Source of the DNA: Psychromonas sp. | Lineage (GTDB): Bacteria > Pseudomonadota > Gammaproteobacteria > Enterobacterales > Psychromonadaceae | Assembly: GCA_023145575.1 (NCBI GenBank) | Contig: JAGLDN010000109.1 | Span: 1 to 5,545, forward strand | DNA length: 5,545 bases | Direction: 5' to 3' | Shown here: positions 1-5,131 of the stretch, in pieces | How the letters are laid out: each line of letters opens with the position of its first letter | Position numbering within the stretch: position 1 is the first letter of the stretch | Made by a program: the position numbers and the translations under genes | Notes under the pieces: generated by a model | Databases searched by the model: none | What the model was told of the DNA's origin: nothing | Seen by the model: only the letters and a program-made list of their open reading frames with translations

Positions 1-129
1 CCTTTAACTGCTGACAAGATCAAAATCAAAGAGCTTGAAAGGAAAACAAAACGGATTGAGTTGGAGAATGAAATAATAAAAAAGGCTACAGCTCTCTTGA
101 TATCGGACAGCCTGAAAGATTTAAAATAA
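1..129 (+). CDS. IS3-family transposase OrfA, C-terminal fragment (5' end outside window)
   Basis: Frame 1 is open from the window edge to TAA at 127-129 and gives 42 residues. The visible part is the leucine-zipper-like coiled coil that multimerises OrfA and OrfAB in IS3 elements: KELERKTKRIELENEIIKKA, followed by TALLISDSLKDLK. The N-terminal helix-turn-helix that binds the IS ends lies upstream of the window. The frame contains the A AAA AAG heptamer at 78-84, where ribosomes could shift -1 into orfB. This part shows no damage, although the element as a whole cannot make an active OrfAB fusion because orfB is broken. Confidence 0.85.
   Translation, partial: PLTADKIKIKELERKTKRIELENEIIKKATALLISDSLKDLK
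78..84 (+). promoter_or_regulatory. Programmed -1 ribosomal frameshift site (A AAA AAG)
   Basis: The heptamer AAAAAAG is phased as A AAA AAG relative to the orfA frame (codons at 79-81 and 82-84). This is the classic -1 slip site of IS3 elements. After the slip, reading continues GYSSLDIGQPERFK in the frame of orfB, which is the usual start of the OrfB part. I did not identify a convincing stimulatory stem or upstream Shine-Dalgarno enhancer by eye. The site is a relic because orfB downstream is interrupted. Confidence 0.75.
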
Positions 130-497
130 TACACGATCTACAAGAGAGTTACCCTGTAAAACACCTTTATGAAGTGTTTAAGCTTCACCACAGCAGCTAT
201 CGTTATTGGTCTCAAAGTTGCGCTAAAGTAACAGTTCATCAATTAAAAGCAAAGGCTGATGTGCGATCTATTTTCAATGAAAGTAAAGGCTATGCTGGCG
301 CTAGGAGCTTTTCCGACATCACTCTAGCAAGAGGTGAAAGAATTAGCCGTTACAGGGTAACTAAAATCATGAAGAAGTTAGATTTACATCGTTGACAGGT
401 TCGCAAGCATACATATAAACGAGGAGGGACTGAACGCGTTGATATCCCAAATCATTTACAGCGTCAGTTCTTAGTTAACAAGCCTGATACCTTTTGG

Positions 498-514
498 TGT
501 GGTGTGATGTGGTG
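498..514 (+). repeat. 7-bp direct repeat (tgtggtg) at the orfB frameshift
   Basis: tgtggtg occurs at 498-504 and again at 508-514 with tga between. Removing 10 bp restores the expected W-C-G-D-V-T-Y reading, so the second copy marks a short duplication-type insertion that moved orfB from frame 3 to frame 1. The consequence is seen directly: frame 3 hits TGA at 513-515 and frame 1 has TGA at 505-507. Confidence 0.8.
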
Positions 515-720
515 ATGTGACCTATATTTGGACAGGCAATCGTTGGGCTTATTTAGCAGTTGTTATGGATCTCTATGCCCGCAAAATAATCGGATGGGCA
601 AGGTCTCATTCCCCAGATAGTAATTTGACGGGCAACGCGCTAAAAATGGCTTTTGAAACAAGAGGAAGGCCAACTGGCGTCATGTTTCATTCGGATCAAG
701 GCTGTCACTATACCAGTAAA

Positions 721-756
721 CAATTTAGACAATTTAGACAATTTACACAATTACTG
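721..756 (+). repeat. Tandem 9-bp repeat (caatttaga) inside orfB
   Basis: Units are caatttaga (721-729), caatttaga (730-738), caatttaca (739-747) and a degenerate caattactg (748-756). Translation is QFR QFR QFT QLL. Relatives, as I recall them, read FRQLLWRYR with a single unit, so two units (six residues) have been added in frame. The extra residues exactly account for the Asp-to-Glu gap being 41 rather than 35. Confidence 0.85.
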
Positions 757-1005
757 TGGCGATACAGGATAAAGCAAAGCATGAGTCGTCGAGGAAATTG
801 CTGGGATAATGCGCCAATGGAACGTTTTTTCAGGCGTTATAAAACTCAATGGATGCCAACAGCAGGTTATGGCAAACTAATGGACATGAAAAACTCTATA
901 ATTAAATACATTATAAAATATTATAATAATGTTAGGCCACACTGGTTTAACGGAGGGGTAACTCCCAATCAATCTGAACGCAATTATGCGCTTGAATACG
1001 GAGGA

Positions 1006-1031
1006 GTGGCCAGAACTAGTTGACCACTACA
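1006..1031 (+). repeat. Putative right terminal inverted repeat of the IS3 element
   Basis: The orfB stop (TGA, 1021-1023) sits inside the string tgaccactaca, which ends at 1031. IS3-family elements end in ...CA, and in this group the transposase stop often lies within the right inverted repeat. The reverse complement begins tgtagtggtcaacta, which resembles termini I remember from marine gammaproteobacterial IS3 elements. The partner repeat is outside the window, so the exact boundary is inferred. Confidence 0.55.
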
Positions 1032-1040
1032 CAATTTACC

Positions 1041-1068
1041 TTGATGACTTTGCAAATTGACGTATAAT
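1041..1068 (+). promoter_or_regulatory. Candidate sigma-70 promoter of fabB
   Basis: TTGATG (1041-1046), a 16-bp spacer and a perfect TATAAT (1063-1068) lie in the 74 bp between the IS end and the fabB start. The predicted start of transcription near 1075 leaves a leader of about 31 nt that includes the ribosome binding site. A second overlapping pair, TTGACG (1057-1062), 17 bp, CATAAT (1080-1085), also scores well but would start almost on the Shine-Dalgarno. No FabR- or FadR-like operator is recognisable by eye. Confidence 0.5.
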
Positions 1069-1105
1069 TTTATTATTTTCATAATCATAAGTTAAAGGTT
1101 GAATA

Positions 1106-2323
1106 ATGAAAAGAGCAGTAATCACTGGGCTCGGAATTGTATCTAGTATTGGCAACAATAAAGATGAAATTTTAGATGCTCTTAAAACTGGAAAATCAGG
1201 TATTACATTCTCAGAGCAATTTGCAAAAATTAAAATGAGAAGTCAGGTTTGGGGTGATCTTAAAATAGATCCGAAAACTTTGATTGATCGAAAAATAATG
1301 CGCTTTATGGGAGATGCTGGAGCATATACATATCTTGCAATGGCGCAAGCAATCGAAGATTCGCAATTAGCAGAGGATCAAGTGTCAAATGAGCGTACAG
1401 GGATCGTGACAGGATCGGGTGGTGCTTCTTCTATAAATCAGGTGCTCAGCGCAGAGATAATGAAAACTCGTGGTGTTCGTCGTGTTGGCCCTTACATGGT
1501 AACTCGCTGCATGGGAAGCACAACATCAGCTTGTTTAGCAACACCTTTCAAAATTAAAGGTATAAATTACTCAATGAGCAGTGCATGTGCTACGAGTGCG
1601 CATTGTGTTGGTCATGCTTGGGAGCAAATCCAACTTGGTAAACAAGACATTGTATTTGCAGGTGGTGGTGAAGAATTAGATTGGACCATGGCATGTCAAT
1701 TTGATGCTATGGGCGCATTATCAAGTAAATACAACGACACCCCTAAAAAAGCATCGCGACCTTATGATACAAATCGAGATGGTTTTGTCATTTCAGGGGG
1801 GGGGGGTATCGTCGTCGTTGAAGCGTTAGATCATGCTTTAGCGCGAGGTGCTAAAATTTATGCTGAAATCGTAGGTTATGGCGCATCATCAGATGGTTAT
1901 GATATGGTTTCTCCATCAGGTGAGGGCGCTGTTCGTTGTATGAAGCAAGCATTATCTACGGTTAATGGAAACATTGATTACTTAAATACTCATGGTACAT
2001 CAACACCTGCAGGTGACACCAAAGAGTTAGCTGCCATCACGGAAGTGTTTGGCAATAAAGTGCCTAAAATTAGTGCGACTAAGTCACAAACAGGGCATTC
2101 ATTAGGTGCTGCGGGTGTACATGAAGCAATTTACAGCCTCATCATGATGGAAAACGATTTTATATCACCAACAATTAATATTGAGCAATTCGATGAGTTA
2201 GCAATTGATCTACCTATTGTCACCAATAAAGCAATTGATAAAAAATTGAATATTGTTATGTCAAATAGTTTTGGTTTTGGTGGTACGAATGCAACGCTCG
2301 TATTTAAACGTTACACAAAATAA
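1106..2323 (+). CDS. fabB: 3-oxoacyl-[acyl-carrier-protein] synthase I (beta-ketoacyl-ACP synthase I)
   Basis: FabB condenses malonyl-ACP with a growing acyl-ACP in the cytoplasm. In gammaproteobacteria it also elongates the cis-3-decenoyl intermediate needed for unsaturated fatty acids. The 405 residues match the usual length (406 in E. coli). The thiolase-fold signature is complete: nucleophile Cys161 in SMSSACATSAH, His296 in NTHGTSTPAGD, Lys326 and His331 in SATKSQTGHSLGAAG, and the Gly-rich C-terminal FGFGGTNATLVF. All four catalytic residues are offset by two from the E. coli numbering. FabB is chosen over FabF because of the overall wording (DGFVISGGGG, YGASSDGYDMVSPSGEGAVRCMK). The ATG at 1106 is preceded by AAAGG at 1094-1098. 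The Gly231-Gly234 stretch is coded by eleven consecutive G residues (1796-1806), odd in so AT-rich a gene. An IS element lies just upstream and no partner gene is visible, so it appears monocistronic. Confidence 0.97.
   Translation: MKRAVITGLGIVSSIGNNKDEILDALKTGKSGITFSEQFAKIKMRSQVWGDLKIDPKTLIDRKIMRFMGDAGAYTYLAMAQAIEDSQLAEDQVSNERTGIVTGSGGASSINQVLSAEIMKTRGVRRVGPYMVTRCMGSTTSACLATPFKIKGINYSMSSACATSAHCVGHAWEQIQLGKQDIVFAGGGEELDWTMACQFDAMGALSSKYNDTPKKASRPYDTNRDGFVISGGGGIVVVEALDHALARGAKIYAEIVGYGASSDGYDMVSPSGEGAVRCMKQALSTVNGNIDYLNTHGTSTPAGDTKELAAITEVFGNKVPKISATKSQTGHSLGAAGVHEAIYSLIMMENDFISPTINIEQFDELAIDLPIVTNKAIDKKLNIVMSNSFGFGGTNATLVFKRYTK
1796..1806 (+). repeat. G11 homopolymer within fabB
   Basis: Eleven consecutive G residues encode most of the conserved four-Gly segment (codons ggg ggg ggg ggt, residues 231-234). 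No comparable G tract occurs elsewhere in the window. Any change not divisible by three would truncate FabB. Confidence 0.9.
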
Positions 2324-2537
2324 TACCATTTACATTATGTATGTGGTTTAAATATCTGGCATGAAAAACAGTTTAATTTCCGGTTTAAGTTGCTGTAAAA
2401 GGCTGTTCTCTTTCCGAAGGTTACAACGCGAAAGTAAGTTATTTTAAGCAATATAATAGAAAAGCTATTTATTGTAATTAATATAAAAAATGATTTTTAT
2501 CCATGTGACGTAAAGATGTAAAGCAAGTTCGGTATAT

Positions 2538-2551
2538 TGTGCCTAGGTACA
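2538..2551. repeat. Imperfect 14-nt dyad (tgtgcctaggtaca), operator-like
   Basis: The halves pair at six of seven positions around a central CCTAGG core, with one G/T mismatch (2541 with 2548). Its size and TGT...ACA ends look like a dimeric-repressor site. I do not recognise it as the site of a named regulator, and chance is possible in 480 bp of intergenic DNA. Confidence 0.3.
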
Positions 2552-2569
2552 CAACATAAAATTGCCCTC

Positions 2570-2596
2570 TCGATGATTAACTAAGTTAATCATCGA
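2570..2596. repeat. Perfect 27-nt palindrome (13-bp arms, 1-nt centre)
   Basis: The left arm tcgatgattaact (2570-2582) is the exact reverse complement of the right arm agttaatcatcga (2584-2596), with a single A at 2583. In RNA this would be a 12-bp stem with a three-base loop. No T tract follows on the + strand, and on the - strand only a weak AATTTT follows several bases later, so it is not a canonical terminator. It lies 68 bp before the small ORF that precedes pdxB and could be an operator or a leader structure. Confidence 0.8.
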
Positions 2597-2645
2597 CTTG
2601 GAGAATTAAATTAAAGACGTTAATTCTTAACTCGTTGTAAGTCGA
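2593..2645 (+). repeat. Alternative stem-loop overlapping the palindrome
   Basis: tcgactt (2593-2599) pairs with aagtcga (2639-2645). Inside it, agaattaa (2602-2609) pairs with ttaattct (2620-2627) around a 10-nt loop. The outer stem reuses bases 2593-2596 of the 27-nt palindrome, so in a transcript the two structures compete. The arrangement resembles an attenuator or leader switch, but with no U tract or obvious anti-terminator this remains inference. Confidence 0.4.
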
Positions 2646-2663
2646 AATTTTATAACTCACTGT

Positions 2664-2810
2664 ATGGCAAGGATGATTGCACCAATCAACAAGGTTAGAA
2701 AATTTCCACTTAAAAGTAACTATGCTTCAATTTTATTCCTCGTATCTTTGAACATTTTCCTTGCTTACCTTGCCATCTTTATGTCACATGGGTATATAAG
2801 GCCCGTATGA
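2664..2810 (+). CDS. Small single-pass membrane protein, 48 aa, overlapping the pdxB start (hypothetical)
   Basis: ATG 2664 opens a 48-codon frame ending at TGA 2808-2810. That stop shares ATGA with the pdxB start, the usual sign of translational coupling. The product has a basic N-terminus (Arg3, Lys10, Arg12, Lys13, Lys17) followed by an unbroken hydrophobic helix at about residues 20-40 (YASILFLVSLNIFLAYLAIF) and a short tail SHGYIRPV. The positive-inside rule predicts N-terminus in the cytoplasm and C-terminus in the periplasm. The family is not recognised and no function is claimed. The start is uncertain: no Shine-Dalgarno precedes 2664, and AAGG at 2669-2672 directly abuts the alternative ATG at 2673, which would give 45 residues. 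An in-frame TAA at 2628-2630 bounds the frame upstream. Against a chance ORF are the coherent helix, the basic flank and the exact junction. A non-coding leader with a lucky frame is the alternative. Confidence 0.6.
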   Translation: MARMIAPINKVRKFPLKSNYASILFLVSLNIFLAYLAIFMSHGYIRPV

Positions 2811-3955
2811 ATATTTATATAGATGAGAATATCCCTTACGCAAAAGCGTTTTTTTTAGGCTTTGGAAATCTACATTTTTTTTGCGGACGAAGTGTGTCTG
2901 CAAACACACTTAAAAATGCAGATATATTACTTGTAAGATCAATTACTAAAGTAAATGAACACCTGCTATATTTGAATAAAAATTTAAAATTTGTTGGCAC
3001 GGCTACTATAGGTAGCGATCATATTGATAAGCATTACCTATCTACACGAGGTATTATATTTAGTAACGCTCCAGGCTGTAATAAATTGTCGGTTGCAGAA
3101 TATGTATTGAGTGCATTATTGGTAGTTGCAGATCAGAATATGTTTGATTTAACAAAAAAATCTGTTGCTATTGTTGGTGCTGGTAATACAGGAACTGCTG
3201 TTTATCAGCGCTTAAATGCACTGGGTCTTGAATGTTATCTCTATGATCCTCCTTTACAAACATTGGGCGAACAGCGTGATTTTTGTTCTCTTGAAACGGT
3301 ATTAAGCGCAGATATTATTAGCTTACATGTACCAAAAATTATGGATGGTAAATATCCAACATGGCATTTGTTTAATAAAGACGTGCTGCAGCAGTTAAGT
3401 GCTGATCAAATATTAATAAACACCTCGCGTGGCGAAGTGATTGATGAGCAAGCATTACTCTTTATGTGTAAACAAAAAAAAATGCCAACGCTTATCCTAG
3501 ATGTTTGGGAAAAAGAGCCTGAAATCGATCAATCATTGCTACCCTTTGTTTCAATAGCAACACCGCATATTGCAGGTTATAGTCTTGATGGAAAAGGTCG
3601 GGGCACACAGATGCTTTATCAAGCGCTTTGCCTTTATTTAGATGATCCATCTCCGCTGAAATTAGAACAATTTATTCCAGATCCTGTCATTAGTCAGTTA
3701 GATATTAATTCAAAAATGGATATTTCATTGCTTAAAAAACTGGTGCATCTTGTTTATGACGTTCGCACAGATGATTTTCGGTTTCGTTCAGTGGTGTCAG
3801 ATATCAATGGTTTTGACAATATGCGCGCACAATATCAACAAAGAAGAGAACTGTCTTCTTTGACTATCAATTCAAAAATCGATCAAAATAAATTACTCAC
3901 TGCTCTAGGTTTTAGTATAAAAAAGATAAAGGATAAAGATGAAAACACAGTATAA
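2807..3955 (+). CDS. pdxB: Erythronate-4-phosphate dehydrogenase
   Basis: PdxB oxidises 4-phospho-D-erythronate to 2-oxo-3-hydroxy-4-phosphobutanoate, the second step of the DXP-dependent pyridoxal phosphate pathway, ahead of SerC. The 382 residues fit the family (378 in E. coli). The order is an N-terminal substrate half with APGCNKLSVAEYV (about 88-100), a Rossmann NAD site VGAGNTG (123-129) with Asp147 ending strand 2, then the catalytic triad Arg208 (NTSRGEVID), Glu237 (WEKEPE) and His254 (TPHIAGYSLDGK), all at the E. coli numbers. The PdxB-specific dimerisation domain occupies about 288-370. The ATG at 2807 has TAAGG (2797-2801) five bases upstream. Its start overlaps the stop of a small membrane-protein ORF, and its end overlaps usg by 17 nt. 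Two T8 runs (2849-2856, 2875-2882) and an A9 run (3474-3482) fit the AT bias. Confidence 0.96.
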   Translation: MNIYIDENIPYAKAFFLGFGNLHFFCGRSVSANTLKNADILLVRSITKVNEHLLYLNKNLKFVGTATIGSDHIDKHYLSTRGIIFSNAPGCNKLSVAEYVLSALLVVADQNMFDLTKKSVAIVGAGNTGTAVYQRLNALGLECYLYDPPLQTLGEQRDFCSLETVLSADIISLHVPKIMDGKYPTWHLFNKDVLQQLSADQILINTSRGEVIDEQALLFMCKQKKMPTLILDVWEKEPEIDQSLLPFVSIATPHIAGYSLDGKGRGTQMLYQALCLYLDDPSPLKLEQFIPDPVISQLDINSKMDISLLKKLVHLVYDVRTDDFRFRSVVSDINGFDNMRAQYQQRRELSSLTINSKIDQNKLLTALGFSIKKIKDKDENTV

Positions 3956-4952
3956 CATTGCCTTATACGGCGATTTAACGGGACCTATTGAGGCAATATT
4001 GGCATTATTAGGATCACGTCAATTTCCCGTTGAAAAATTATTTGCACTTTGTGATGGCGAAACAGAAACGAGTTCAATAATGTTTGTAGGAAAGCCTGTG
4101 TCTGTTATTGATATTGCAGGCTTTGATTGGCATCAAGTTGATATAGCCTTTTTTATGACATCCATTGAAAATACACAAAAATGGTCGGATATTGCCAGCG
4201 AGCATTGTATTGTAATAGATAATAGCGGTGCTTTTACCTCTAATAAACAAATTCCGCTCGTTCAAATTGGTATCAATGATGAAAATATAGCATCTTATAC
4301 GAACGAAAATAAAATTGCATTACCCAGTGCTGGCTCAGCACAACTTGCCGCTGTATTAAAACAACTTCACAAGGAAGTTGGTATAGTGAGGATCAATGTT
4401 GCAAGTTATCAAGCGGTTTCGGCTTGTGCTCGCGAAGGTGTTAAAACACTTGCGGATGAAACTGAAAGGTTACTTAACCTTAGACCATTAAAAGAGAGTA
4501 TTTTTCCTCAGCAAATTGCATTTAATATATTCCCCGAGGTCGATGATTTTGATAATGAAGGTAATGCGTTGTCAGAAACACGATTGATTAATGAAGTACG
4601 TGATCTACTCCAAGATCCCTCTATTTTGGTGACATCGACACAAGTTATCGTACCAATGTTTTATGGTTGTGCTCAAGCGGTGCATTTACAAACACATTAC
4701 CCTGTTGAACTTGATGAAGTTGTACAAGCAATACATCATACTGACGGCATTGAACTAGAAGAATCAGTTTGTGATTATCCGAATATGATAACGGATGTTG
4801 TAGGGAATGATATTGTTAGAATTGGGCGTTTACGAAAAGATGTGTGTGAAACGTCAGGTATTAACTTATGGATCTGTGCAGATAACCTTCAATTTGGCAT
4901 TGCAAATAATGTGATTCGAGTAGCAGAAAAACTAATCAGAGACTACATTTAA
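3939..4952 (+). CDS. usg: Usg protein, catalytically dead aspartate-semialdehyde dehydrogenase homologue
   Basis: Usg proteins descend from aspartate-semialdehyde dehydrogenase and sit between pdxB and downstream genes in many gammaproteobacteria; their role is unknown. The fold is readable: an N-terminal Rossmann region (NIALYGDLTGPIEA, 6-19), DNSGAF at 94-99, SYQAVSACAREG (156-167) and the C-terminal segment AFNIFPEVDDFDNEG with VPMFYGCAQAVH (238-249). Compared with active enzymes, the nucleophilic Cys of NPNCST aligns with Ala131 (LPSAGSAQ), and the catalytic His of FYGHSEAV aligns with Cys244. The third Gly of the nucleotide loop is also lost. The enzyme is therefore expected to be inactive, as in E. 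coli Usg, which lacks the Cys. The ATG at 3939 has AAAGG (3928-3932) and lies inside the end of pdxB, so the two are probably co-translated. The length of 337 is normal. True asd is not in this window. Confidence 0.92.
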   Translation: MKTQYNIALYGDLTGPIEAILALLGSRQFPVEKLFALCDGETETSSIMFVGKPVSVIDIAGFDWHQVDIAFFMTSIENTQKWSDIASEHCIVIDNSGAFTSNKQIPLVQIGINDENIASYTNENKIALPSAGSAQLAAVLKQLHKEVGIVRINVASYQAVSACAREGVKTLADETERLLNLRPLKESIFPQQIAFNIFPEVDDFDNEGNALSETRLINEVRDLLQDPSILVTSTQVIVPMFYGCAQAVHLQTHYPVELDEVVQAIHHTDGIELEESVCDYPNMITDVVGNDIVRIGRLRKDVCETSGINLWICADNLQFGIANNVIRVAEKLIRDYI

Positions 4953-4965
4953 TTTTAAATAATCG

Positions 4966-4994
4966 ACTTACGCGTGCGTTAGTGTTTATTTTTT
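4966..4994 (+). terminator. Weak candidate Rho-independent terminator after usg
   Basis: acttacgc (4966-4973) pairs with gcgttagt (4976-4983) apart from one T/T mismatch, and is followed by a T-rich tail (gtttatttttt, 4984-4994). The loop is very tight, so the top base pair probably opens to give a four-base loop. It lies 14 bp after the usg stop, a sensible place to end the pdxB-usg transcript, but the stem is short and the call is weak. Confidence 0.4.
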
Positions 4995-5078
4995 GTGTAA
5001 ATCATAATATTCTATTATTAGGTTTGCCTGCATGAAGTTTCATCGCTATTTTGTAAATATCTGGTTATTTTTTGTGTA
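4986..5078 (+). repeat. 14-bp direct repeat upstream of fimV
   Basis: ttattttttgtgta occurs at 4986-4999 and 5065-5078, with starts 79 bp apart. Each copy is followed by an AT-rich box (cataat at 5003-5008, ttataa at 5085-5090). The repeats could be paired protein-binding or promoter-proximal sites for fimV. In DNA this T-rich the match could also be chance. Confidence 0.45.
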
Positions 5079-5131
5079 GTTTTATTATAAGCCGTTAATC
5101 ATAATCTTTTGCTTTGTTACAAGGAATAGCA

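Larger units (their letters stand above)
84..1023 (+). pseudogene. IS3-family transposase OrfB (DDE integrase), pseudogene with nonsense, frameshift and repeat expansion
   Basis: OrfB would be the catalytic half of the OrfAB transposase, joined to OrfA by the -1 shift at 78-84. The first part (frame 3, to 393-395) contains the HTH_21-like region (SIFNESKGYAGARSFS, then SRYRVTKIMKKL). The second part (frame 1, from about 508) contains the rve integrase core: the first catalytic Asp at 514-516 in GDVTYIW, the second in HSDQGCHYT, the Glu in NAPMERFF, and the C-terminal RPHWFNGGVTPNQSE. Three lesions are visible. TGA at 393-395 stands where relatives usually have a Cys codon before Gln. A 10-bp insertion around 505-514 shifts the frame. 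An 18-bp in-frame expansion at 721-756 puts 41 residues between the second Asp and the Glu, where 35 is normal. The open stretch 517-1023 (168 codons from a GTG) lacks a ribosome binding site and would omit the first catalytic Asp, so it is not a separate gene. Confidence 0.9.
1..1031 (+). mobile_element. IS3-family insertion sequence, right part, decayed; left end outside window
   Basis: This stretch holds the 3' end of an IS3-type orfA, a slippery heptamer, and an orfB with the IS3 DDE integrase signature (GDVTYIW, HSDQGCHYTS, NAPMERFF, RPH...NGG.TP). That order and the overlapping frames define the IS3 family. The wording of the motifs resembles IS3-group elements common in Vibrio, Shewanella and Psychromonas, which is recollection and not a search. 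The copy is inactive because orfB carries a stop, a frameshift and an in-frame expansion. The right boundary near 1031 is inferred from a ...tgaccactaca end that matches the TG...CA rule of IS3 ends. The left inverted repeat and target duplication cannot be checked here. Confidence 0.9.
2324..2663. other. Intergenic region between fabB and the pdxB operon
   Basis: About 340 bp without a supported gene. It contains an imperfect 14-nt dyad (2538-2551), a perfect 27-nt palindrome (2570-2596) and an overlapping alternative stem (2593-2645). There is a TATAAT at 2452-2457, but no -35 element at suitable distance. I see no canonical T-tailed terminator after fabB and no tRNA. A 28-codon ATG frame (2361-2447) has no ribosome binding site and no recognisable content. 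The promoter of the downstream operon probably lies here but cannot be placed with confidence. Confidence 0.6.

Noticed and set aside
174..395. 73-codon ORF as an independent gene
   Set aside because: It is the 5' part of orfB, continuous with the -1 frame entered at the slippery site, and ends at a nonsense codon.
393..395. TGA as a selenocysteine codon (relatives appear to have Cys here)
   Set aside because: The gene has further lesions, no SECIS-like stem was seen after the codon, and transposases of this family do not use selenocysteine.
721..756. CRISPR-like or satellite array
   Set aside because: The 9-bp units are contiguous, in frame within orfB and without spacers; it is a simple coding tandem expansion.
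517..1023. 168-codon ORF from GTG as an independent gene
   Set aside because: It is the 3' part of the broken IS3 orfB; it has no ribosome binding site and would lose the first catalytic Asp at 514-516.
2361..2447. 28-codon ATG frame after fabB
   Set aside because: No ribosome binding site, no hydrophobic or domain pattern, and length expected by chance.
2570..2596. Rho-independent terminator of fabB
   Set aside because: The stem is strong, but no T tract follows on the + strand and it lies about 250 bp after the fabB stop.
2770..2798. TTGCCA, 17 bp, TATATA as a pdxB promoter
   Set aside because: It would start transcription within about two bases of the pdxB ATG and exclude the good TAAGG ribosome binding site; it also lies inside the small ORF.
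4074..4265. 63-codon ORF on the - strand
   Set aside because: It lies wholly inside usg, has no recognisable domain and is a shadow of the coding strand.
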